DNA of 18,882 nucleotides from an uncultured bacterium (GTDB lineage: Bacteria > Gemmatimonadota > Gemmatimonadetes > Longimicrobiales > RSA9). The DNA lies in the NCBI GenBank assembly GCA_937995995.1, contig CALKIP010000034.1, positions 1 to 18,882 of the forward strand. Reading direction: 5' to 3'. The position numbers and the translations under genes are program-made. Under the pieces are notes generated by a model that searched no databases, was not told where the DNA came from, and was given only the letters and a program-made list of their open reading frames with translations. Positions within the stretch are counted from its first letter, which is position 1. Each line of letters starts with the position of its first letter. Shown in pieces: positions 7,710 through 13,120 of the stretch.

Positions 7710-8525
7710 CTATCCTCCGCAGTCCACCGGTACCGGTTCGGCCAGCGTCACGCCTTCGAGCCCCACGTGGCAGCGGCGGCCGAGGATCCGCACGCCCGCC
7801 CGCGCCGCGTCCGCGAGTGCGTCGGCGAAGCCGGGATCGATGTGCACGGCCGGCCGCACCAACCGTGCGTCGTCGCGCTGCACCACGAAGAGCACCGCCG
7901 CTTCCCACCCGTCCTCGCCCGCGATCTCTGCCAGTTCCCTCAGGTGGCGCGTGCCTCGGGCGGTCACGCCATCCGGGAAGTAGGCGACGCCGTCCTCGAC
8001 CAGCCCCACGCTCTTCACCTCCAGCACGAGCCGGCGCCCCTCGTTGGTGAGGAGGAAATCGAAGCGCGACGGGCCACGGCTCCACTCCGCCCGCTCCAGC
8101 GTCCAGCCCTCCACCTCATCCAGCGCCCCCGCGCGGAGCGCTTGCGCGATCAACCGGTTCGGCAGCGTCGTATCGAGCGAGAGGAGCCCCGTTCCGGACG
8201 GATTCTCGGCCAGGAGCGCACTCCATGCCGTGCGGCGCGTCGGATCGGCACTCGGGCGCAGCCAGAGGCGCCGCCCGGGGACGAGCACCGCCTCGAGCCG
8301 ACCACGGTCGGGGATGTGCGCTTCGACGACGTCGCCTGCGGAACTGTGAATGGAGCCTTCGGAGTACTCCGGCCCGGACGGATCGACGCCTTCAGTCACG
8401 TGGCCAGGTGTGTTGCCTTCCGGCCCCGCGGACTCCAGACGGCACCGCACCACGAAACGGTTCGGCCGCTCGACGAAGCGCGCCGGTCGGAGGGGCCCCG
8501 CGATGGGTGTGAAGATCTCGGTCAT
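7710..8525 (-). CDS. sfsA: SfsA family protein (sugar fermentation stimulation, DNA-binding/nuclease fold)
   Basis: The 271-residue product matches SfsA. It has an N-terminal OB-like part, then HIPDRGRLEAVLVPG (70-84), LLSLDTTLPNRLIAQAL (114-130), and a PD-(D/E)XK-like core with D156 in SRFDFLL and E169/K171 in LVLEVKSV. The highly conserved FPDGVTARGTRHLREL follows at 183-198. SfsA was first linked to maltose metabolism in E. coli; its biochemical role remains poorly defined. It is about 35 residues longer than the usual 230-240 because of an insertion at about 32-64 rich in Gly, Pro and Ser between the first strands. The ATG at 8525 is the start that lines up with the family N-terminus, though no clear Shine-Dalgarno sequence precedes it. 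It is divergent from the proline dehydrogenase gene. Confidence 0.92.
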   Translation of the reverse strand: MTEIFTPIAGPLRPARFVERPNRFVVRCRLESAGPEGNTPGHVTEGVDPSGPEYSEGSIHSSAGDVVEAHIPDRGRLEAVLVPGRRLWLRPSADPTRRTAWSALLAENPSGTGLLSLDTTLPNRLIAQALRAGALDEVEGWTLERAEWSRGPSRFDFLLTNEGRRLVLEVKSVGLVEDGVAYFPDGVTARGTRHLRELAEIAGEDGWEAAVLFVVQRDDARLVRPAVHIDPGFADALADAARAGVRILGRRCHVGLEGVTLAEPVPVDCGG

Positions 8526-8646
8526 GGCCCGTGATACCCCGACGCCATTCGAAGGTCCTGCCCGGGTGCTGCGCCCGTGTCGCTGCGAAAGAGGGGAGCG
8601 AGCGTCCCCCTGGCCGATCCGATCCATACGCCCACGGCCGACTCCC

Positions 8647-8674
8647 TTGCGCATTCACCCGGCGAGTGCAATCT
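8647..8674 (+). promoter_or_regulatory. Weak candidate promoter for the proline dehydrogenase gene
   Basis: TTGCGC (8647-8652) and CAATCT (8669-8674) are spaced by 16 bp and lie 46 nt before the ATG in the divergent gap shared with sfsA. The match to consensus is poor and rests on position as much as sequence. Confidence 0.25.
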
Positions 8675-8720
8675 GATCCAGGTGCACCTTCGCGCCGCCT
8701 CCCCCTACCCGAGGCACGTC

Positions 8721-9668
8721 ATGAACCCGATGCGTCAGCTCCTGCTCTGGGGCTCCGAGAACCGTTGGCTGCGTGACCACGTCCCACGGTTCGGCATTGC
8801 CCGCCGCGCGGTGCGCCGCTTCATGCCGGGCGAGGACGTGGAGTCGGCACTCGCCGCGGCCGGCCGCCTCGGTGAGGAGGGCATCGCGACCGTACTGACG
8901 CTACTCGGCGAGAACATCACCGCGACGTCCGAGGCCGAGGCGGTAGGGACCCACTACCTCGAACTCCTCGACCGCATCGCTCGGCGTGGCATCGACTGCA
9001 CCGTCTCGGTGAAGCCGACGCAGCTGGGGCTCGATCTCGATGCCGGCCTCTGCGCGGCCAACCTGCGTGCGATCGTCGCACGCGCCGCCGAGCACGGACG
9101 GACGGTCTGGATCGACATGGAGGCGAGCGGCTACGTCGACGCGACGCTCGAAATCTACCGTGCGGCGCGGGCCGAATCTGCGCACGCGGGCCTCTGTGTC
9201 CAGGCCTACCTTCACCGCACCGCGGAGGACGTGGATGCGCTGCTCCCGCTCGAGCCCGCGATTCGACTGGTGAAAGGCGCGTACGCCGAGCCGCCCACCG
9301 TCGCGCTGGCCGCCAGGCGCGACGTCGACGAGAGCTATTTCCACCTCGCGCGGCGACTGCTCGAGGCGCGTGCCGAGGGACGAGCCGTCACGATCGGCGT
9401 CGCGACGCACGACCTGCGGCTGGTCCGCCGCATCTCCACGGCCGCCGAAGAACTGGGCCTGCCGAGGGATGCCTTCGAGATCCAGATGCTCTACGGCATA
9501 CGCCCCGAGGCACAGCGCCGGCTCGCCGCCGAAGGGTACCGGGTGCGGGTACTGATCAGCTACGGCACGGCCTGGTACCCGTGGTACATGCGACGGCTGG
9601 CCGAGCGTCCGGCGAACGTGTTCTTCGTGCTCCGGACCACGTTTCCGTTTTCCGGATCGAAAATGTAG
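8721..9668 (+). CDS. Proline dehydrogenase (monofunctional, FAD-dependent)
   Basis: This enzyme oxidises L-proline to pyrroline-5-carboxylate with FAD, the first step of proline catabolism. The 315-residue length and TIM-barrel motifs fit the monofunctional PutB/PRODH class. Visible motifs are TVSVKPTQLGL (94-104), VWIDMEASGY (129-138), IRLVKGAYAE (181-190), FEIQMLYGIR (252-261) and the end segment LISYGTAWYPWYMRRLAER. In that last segment Y289 and the paired R291/R292 bind the substrate carboxylate. The ATG at 8721 follows GAGGCA; an open frame extends further upstream without a better start. The last 12 residues (after VFFV) are read from a copy of the CCGGACCACGTTTC repeat, so the native tail has probably been replaced or extended. 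The partner P5C dehydrogenase is not in the window. Confidence 0.94.
   Translation: MNPMRQLLLWGSENRWLRDHVPRFGIARRAVRRFMPGEDVESALAAAGRLGEEGIATVLTLLGENITATSEAEAVGTHYLELLDRIARRGIDCTVSVKPTQLGLDLDAGLCAANLRAIVARAAEHGRTVWIDMEASGYVDATLEIYRAARAESAHAGLCVQAYLHRTAEDVDALLPLEPAIRLVKGAYAEPPTVALAARRDVDESYFHLARRLLEARAEGRAVTIGVATHDLRLVRRISTAAEELGLPRDAFEIQMLYGIRPEAQRRLAAEGYRVRVLISYGTAWYPWYMRRLAERPANVFFVLRTTFPFSGSKM
9632..9664 (+). repeat. GGACCACG repeat copy overlapping the end of the proline dehydrogenase gene
   Basis: CCGGACCACGTTTCC at 9632-9646 matches 6484-6498 exactly. It is followed by TTTTCCGGATCGAAAATG, a degenerate version of the second half of the 38-bp unit that is tandemly repeated from 9701. It encodes the last residues of the enzyme and runs up to the TAG stop. 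Confidence 0.65.
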
Positions 9669-9700
9669 CTGGCCCATGCAGCATAGTGCGCTCCCTCCCC

Positions 9701-9841
9701 CGGACCACGCGTCCGGTTCCCGATTCGGGTGCGTGCGCCGGCCCACGCGTCCGCCTCCCGATCCGGGTGCGTGTTACGGGCCACACGTCCGCCCCTCGAT
9801 TCGGGTGTGTTCATCGGACCACCATTCCCGTTCCCGGTTGC
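9701..9841. repeat. Tandem array, 38-bp period, four units (last incomplete)
   Basis: Units start at 9701, 9739, 9777 and 9815. Each opens with CGG(A/C/G)CCAC, and the first three contain two small dyads: CGGAC-N5-GTCCG-like, then CCCGATTCGGG-like. Copies differ at many positions, often in ways that keep the second dyad (CCCGATCCGGG in copy two, CTCGATTCGGG in copy three). There are no unique spacers, so this is not a CRISPR. It lies between the proline dehydrogenase gene and the TPP riboswitch. Confidence 0.8.
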
Positions 9842-9908
9842 AGCGCGCAGAGCCATGCGCACCCACTCGCCGACTTGCGCCCGGCCACCCACCGGGCTAT
9901 GATCGCGC

Positions 9909-9993
9909 CGACGACAGGGGTGCTGGTGGGTTGGCTACCGGCTGAGATCATACCCTAGGAACCTGATCCGGGTAATGCCGGCGCAGGGAGTCG
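9909..9993 (+). promoter_or_regulatory. TPP riboswitch (THI element) aptamer
   Basis: The conserved core is readable in order: AGGGGTGC (9916-9923), GGCTGAGA (9940-9947), ATACCC (9950-9955), GAACCTGATCCGGGTAATG (9959-9977), CCGGCGCAGGGA (9978-9989). These match the thiamine-pyrophosphate aptamer in sequence and order. P1 can form from CGAC (9912-9915) and GTCG (9990-9993). It precedes two tenA genes, as expected for control of thiamine salvage by TPP. Confidence 0.95.
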
Positions 9994-10010
9994 AAGCGGG
10001 CGCGCGTATC

Positions 10011-10058
10011 AGCCTCCCCGTCGTCGTGTATCTGGTATTCACCGGCGGCAGGGAGGTT
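10011..10058 (+). promoter_or_regulatory. Riboswitch expression platform: hairpin burying the ribosome-binding site
   Basis: AGCCTCCC (10011-10018) pairs with GGGAGGTT (10051-10058), which contains the Shine-Dalgarno sequence of the first tenA. After one mismatch GTCGTCG (10020-10026) pairs with CGGCGGC (10043-10049) with two G-U pairs. GTCGTCG is also an exact complement of CGACGAC (9909-9915), the 5' P1 strand of the aptamer. The two pairings exclude each other, so TPP binding should favour the closed site and lower translation. No T-run follows, which argues against transcription termination. Confidence 0.7.
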
Positions 10059-10063
10059 TTTCT

Positions 10064-10750
10064 ATGGGCTTCGTCCAGGAGCAGCACGAGCGGCTCCGCC
10101 CCACCTGGGAGCAGATGCTCCGCCACCCGTTCCTTCTCCAGACCCGGGACGGGACCATCCCCTTCGAGACTTTCGCGACGTGGATGCGCCAGGACTACCT
10201 TTTCGTCGAGGCGGCCGTCCCGTTCATCGCGCTCATGGTCCCCAAGGCGCCTCCCGAGCACTGGGAGCTGCATACGAGCGTGATGGAGATGTTCCGCAAG
10301 GAGCTCGGCCTCTTCCGCGAGCGCGCCGCGGCCGCGGGCGTCGACATGAGCGACATCCGTCCGTCCTTCATCAATCACGCCTACATCCAGTTCCTGATCG
10401 CGACGGCGTCGCAGAAGAGCTACGCCGAGATCTACACCGTCCTCTACGCCGCGGAGAAGGCGTACCACGACTCGTGGACGGTGGTCAAGGAGGGGATCGA
10501 CCCGAAGTCGGTCTGGTACCCGTTCGTCGAGAACTGGGCGGGTCAGGCCTTTGCCGACTATGTGGCGTTCCTGGAGAAGGAGTTGGATGCGCTGGCGGAG
10601 GCCGCCGGGCACGCGGAACGCGAACGGATGGCGGAGCTCTTCGAGACGACGCTCCACTACGAGATCGCCTTCTGGGAGATGGCGATGAACGGCGACGGCT
10701 GGCCCGGCCTCGAGCTGGTGCCGGCGGCGGGAGCGGCCACGGCGAACTGA
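10064..10750 (+). CDS. TenA family protein, cysteine-less (TenA_E-like), thiamine salvage
   Basis: TenA proteins hydrolyse breakdown products of thiamine so that the pyrimidine can be reused. The 228-residue all-helical product has the family landmarks HPFL (21-24), WMRQDY with D44, and the end motif HYEIAFWEMA with E200. At the position of the catalytic cysteine of the classic enzyme, alignment with the neighbour puts Ala130 (YTVLYAAEKAY), and the whole protein contains no cysteine. This fits the TenA_E class, in which a glutamate takes the cysteine's place; E131 is a candidate. The start has GGGAGG 7 nt upstream, inside the riboswitch-controlled hairpin. The second tenA lies 129 bp downstream. 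Whether it acts on aminomethyl-HMP or formyl-aminopyrimidine cannot be told. Confidence 0.92.
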   Translation: MGFVQEQHERLRPTWEQMLRHPFLLQTRDGTIPFETFATWMRQDYLFVEAAVPFIALMVPKAPPEHWELHTSVMEMFRKELGLFRERAAAAGVDMSDIRPSFINHAYIQFLIATASQKSYAEIYTVLYAAEKAYHDSWTVVKEGIDPKSVWYPFVENWAGQAFADYVAFLEKELDALAEAAGHAERERMAELFETTLHYEIAFWEMAMNGDGWPGLELVPAAGAATAN

Positions 10751-10879
10751 CCGGCCGCCCCGTTTACCCGAAGGACTCGGCTCCAGCGGGAAACGCCGTA
10801 CTCCCGAAGCCGATTCCGAATGCTCGTGGCGAGAATTCAACCGGATCCTCTAGGGTCCATTCAACGAGGAGAATCTGAA

Positions 10880-11602
10880 ATGAGTACAGTGAAGACCCGT
10901 GCCCCCGTGGCCGCAAGCGCGATCCTCGACCCCGTCGGCCCCTTCACCGCCGAGCTCTTCGAAGCGACGCGTTCGATCATGGACGCCCAGCTCGCACACC
11001 CGTTCGTCAAGGGGTTGGGCGACGGCTCTCTCGAGGTCGAGCGCTTCAAGAACTGGGTTCGCCAGGACTACCGCTACCTCAAGGAGTACTCGCGCATCTT
11101 CGCCTGGGGAGTCTCCAAGGCGCTGGACCTCGAGACGATGGGGTGGTACGCCCGTGTCCTGGACCTCACCCTCAACGTCGAGATGGGGCTGCACCGGCAG
11201 TACGCCGAGCGCTTCGGGATCACGCCGGCGGAGCTGGAGGCGGAGCCGATCTGGCCGACGGCGCGCGCCTACACCGATTTCCTGGTCCGTACCGCGGCCG
11301 ACGGCGACCTGGCCGACCTGACTTCGGCGCTCCTGCCCTGTGCCTGGGGCTACGCCTACGTGGGCCATCACCTCGCCCGCACCGGCTCGCCCGACGACGA
11401 CCGCTACGCCGATTGGATCGCGATGTACGCCTCCGACGAGTTCGGCGGCGCGGTCCAGTGGCTCAAGGAGCAGATGGAGAAGCTGGCCGAGGGCGCGACG
11501 CCCGAGAAGCGCGCACACCTGATCGAGATCTTCGTGACCTCCACCCGCTACGAGTGGATGTTCTGGGAGATGTGCTACAACGGCGAGAGCTGGCCGGTCT
11601 GA
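10880..11602 (+). CDS. tenA: TenA family aminopyrimidine aminohydrolase/thiaminase II (TenA_C-like)
   Basis: This is the second of two adjacent TenA paralogues. It is expected to release hydroxymethylpyrimidine from aminopyrimidine or thiamine, feeding thiamine salvage in the cytoplasm. Of 240 residues, an N-terminal 20-residue tail precedes the helical fold. The catalytic set known from B. subtilis TenA is visible: D63 in NWVRQDYRYL, C154 in ALLPCAWGY and E225 in TRYEWMFWEM. The ATG at 10880 has AACGAGGAG about 8 nt upstream. It is 129 bp after the first tenA and most likely shares the TPP riboswitch transcript, though the gap would allow its own promoter. A strong hairpin and a short tandem repeat follow the stop. 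Confidence 0.94.
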   Translation: MSTVKTRAPVAASAILDPVGPFTAELFEATRSIMDAQLAHPFVKGLGDGSLEVERFKNWVRQDYRYLKEYSRIFAWGVSKALDLETMGWYARVLDLTLNVEMGLHRQYAERFGITPAELEAEPIWPTARAYTDFLVRTAADGDLADLTSALLPCAWGYAYVGHHLARTGSPDDDRYADWIAMYASDEFGGAVQWLKEQMEKLAEGATPEKRAHLIEIFVTSTRYEWMFWEMCYNGESWPV

Positions 11603-11605
11603 TCA

Positions 11606-11629
11606 CACAGAGACACAGAGACACAGAGA
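11606..11629. repeat. Three perfect copies of CACAGAGA directly after tenA
   Basis: An 8-bp unit repeats three times starting 3 nt after the TGA stop of the second tenA and leads straight into the GC-rich hairpin that follows. Such CACAGAGA tracts near gene ends are a known style of intergenic repeat in some environmental genomes; its identity here is inference. Confidence 0.7.
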
Positions 11630-11630
11630 C

Positions 11631-11669
11631 GCGGAGGGGCGGTGTCCAAAGGGGGCGCCGCCCCTCCGC
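11631..11669 (+). terminator. Strong hairpin after the tenA pair
   Basis: GCGGAGGGGCGG (11631-11642) pairs perfectly with 11658-11669. The stem extends inward by five more pairs (two of them G-U) to a 5-nt AAAGG loop, 17 bp in all. No T-run follows. It probably ends or protects the tenA transcript, or is part of a repeat element together with the CACAGAGA tract. Confidence 0.55.
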
Positions 11670-11944
11670 TTCCGTGCGCGATGAAGGGCCCGCCGCCGTG
11701 GTGCTTGCCGCACGGGTTCGTAGCGGGCCGGTCCGACCGCTCGCCGTGGTGGTGGCCGCACCGAACTCGAACGCATGGGACGCCGGGAGATCGGCCCGTG
11801 GCCTGGACCGGCGGGCGTAGCCGGACCGGTCGGGCGAGGCGAAACGTTGCTCACACAACGGGTTACAACACAGCTCTCCAGTCGCATCCGCCGGATGGTG
11901 ATCGTCCGGTGTTGCGGCCGCGATCGACCTGGAACCCGAAAGCC
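11670..11944. other. Non-coding gap between tenA and azlC
   Basis: Beyond the hairpin I see no gene, repeat or convincing promoter here. Open frames exist on both strands but have Arg/Pro/Trp-rich low-complexity translations and no ribosome-binding site. It must contain the promoter of azlCD unless that pair is read through from tenA. Confidence 0.5.
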
Positions 11945-12712
11945 GTGAGCAGTTCGCAGTTGCATGCCGATGTGGCAATCGAGCCTTCCAGCGCCGCCGC
12001 CGGGAGCAGCGAAGCCTCGTTCTTCGACGGAGTCCGTGCGAGCCTTCCGATCGTGATCGGCTACGTGCCGATCGCCTTCTCGTTCGGCGTCGGCGCGACC
12101 GAGTTGGGCTTTTCCACGGCCGAGGCGGTGCTCCTTTCCGTCCTGGTCTACTCGGGTGCGAGCCAGTTCATGGCCCTCACGCTCCTCTCCGGCGGGGGTG
12201 CGGTGGCGGTCTCGATCGTGACGCTACTGGCGATGAACGTGCGCCACGTCCTCTACGGCCCCTCCCTCCTCGGTCGTGCCGGCAGGCGAGCGAGCGTGCG
12301 GCGCTCCTGGGCGTGGGCGTACGGCCTGACCGACGAGGTCTTCGCCGCTGCGATCGGCTTCCTGGCGGCGGGTGAGAAGGCGTGGAGCGAGCGCTGGATG
12401 CTGGGGATCGGGGCGACGGCGTACGTGGCGTGGGTGTCCGGGACCGCGGCAGGCGCACTCGCGGGTGGCGGTGCACTCGCGGCCTGGCCGGCGCTCGAAG
12501 CCGCACTCGGCTTCATGCTCCCCGCACTCTTCCTCGCCCTACTCCTCTCGATCCTGGATCGCAGGCAGGTGCCCGTCGTGACGGCGGCTGGAGTGGTGTG
12601 CGTGGCGGTCACGCTCATCGCGGGGACGACCGCGGGCGTCCTTGCCGGGATGGCTACGGGCGCGGTGGTCGGAGCGCTCCGGCGCACGCCCGGCCCGGAG
12701 GTGGCGGGATGA
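11945..12712 (+). CDS. azlC: AzlC family inner-membrane exporter subunit (branched-chain amino acid export)
   Basis: AzlC, with AzlD, forms an exporter for branched-chain amino acids and analogues; the pair was named for 4-azaleucine resistance in B. subtilis. The family signature is clear: FFDGVRASLPIVIGYVPIAF near the start, LVYSGASQFMALTLL, then MNVRHVLYGPSL, followed by further hydrophobic helices (AAWPALEAALGFMLPALFLA, and VVTAAGVVCVAVTLIAG). The GTG at 11945 gives 255 residues, close to the family length of about 230-250 with a short extra N-terminal tail. No Shine-Dalgarno sequence is visible, so the start could be a few codons away. The open frame reaching back to 11642 is low-complexity and runs into the hairpin, so it is rejected. 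The stop overlaps the azlD start. Confidence 0.9.
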   Translation: MSSSQLHADVAIEPSSAAAGSSEASFFDGVRASLPIVIGYVPIAFSFGVGATELGFSTAEAVLLSVLVYSGASQFMALTLLSGGGAVAVSIVTLLAMNVRHVLYGPSLLGRAGRRASVRRSWAWAYGLTDEVFAAAIGFLAAGEKAWSERWMLGIGATAYVAWVSGTAAGALAGGGALAAWPALEAALGFMLPALFLALLLSILDRRQVPVVTAAGVVCVAVTLIAGTTAGVLAGMATGAVVGALRRTPGPEVAG

Positions 12713-13035
12713 GGGGCGATGTATTGATCGTCGCGCTGGTGGTCGGCCTGGGCACCTGGCTCTTTCGATTCCTGCCCACACGCTTCCGCGGCCGCACGAA
12801 CGTGGGCAGCCACCGCATTGCGGGGGCAATGGAGAGCATCGGCCCGGCAGCGATATCCACGCTCCTCGTCGCCTCGCTCCTCCCGGATCTTTCCTCGGGC
12901 GCCGCGGAGCGGCCGCTGATCCTGGCCGGGTGCCTGGCCACCGCATTCGTCTTCGCCCTCAAACGCAACGTCGTGCTCGCGACGCTGGCCGGCGCCGCGG
13001 CCTACGGCGCGGCGTTCGCGCTACTCGGACAATGA
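12709..13035 (+). CDS. azlD: AzlD family small membrane subunit of the amino-acid exporter
   Basis: The 108-residue product has three to four hydrophobic helices: LIVALVVGLGTWLFRFLP, AAISTLLVASLLPDL, LILAGCLATAFVFAL and ATLAGAAAYGAAFALL. The helix-1 pattern GTWLFRFLPTRF and the following IGPAAISTLLV segment are those of AzlD. Its ATG overlaps the azlC stop as ATGA, the usual sign of translational coupling between subunits that form one complex in the inner membrane. A short AACCC/GGGTT hairpin lies 3 nt after the stop, between this gene and the convergent aconitase-family gene. Confidence 0.92.
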   Translation: MRGDVLIVALVVGLGTWLFRFLPTRFRGRTNVGSHRIAGAMESIGPAAISTLLVASLLPDLSSGAAERPLILAGCLATAFVFALKRNVVLATLAGAAAYGAAFALLGQ

Positions 13036-13038
13036 AAG

Positions 13039-13052
13039 AACCCGGCTGGGTT
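13039..13052. terminator. Small hairpin between convergent azlD and the aconitase-family gene
   Basis: AACCC, a GGCT loop and GGGTT form a 5-bp stem just after the azlD stop. It is short and lacks a T-run, so its role as a terminator is weakly supported. Confidence 0.3.
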
Positions 13053-13120
13053 ACACGAGTGGACCGATCGCCGTCTGGTCGAGGTGTTCGGACTCTCGAT
13101 CGCGGCAAGGGTTGGGCGGC

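Noticed and set aside
9701..9841. 38-bp repeats as a CRISPR array
   Set aside because: The units abut each other with no unique spacers, are poorly conserved, and no cas gene is present.
10830..10860. Polylinker-like string (GAATTC close to GGATCCTCTAGGGTC) before the second tenA, hinting at vector contamination
   Set aside because: It differs from the common vector polylinker in spacing and sequence, no further vector sequence surrounds it, and the flanking genes are coherent. Most likely chance.
11642..11944. N-terminal extension of AzlC by 101 residues
   Set aside because: The extension starts inside the hairpin after tenA, is low-complexity, and makes the protein much longer than the family.
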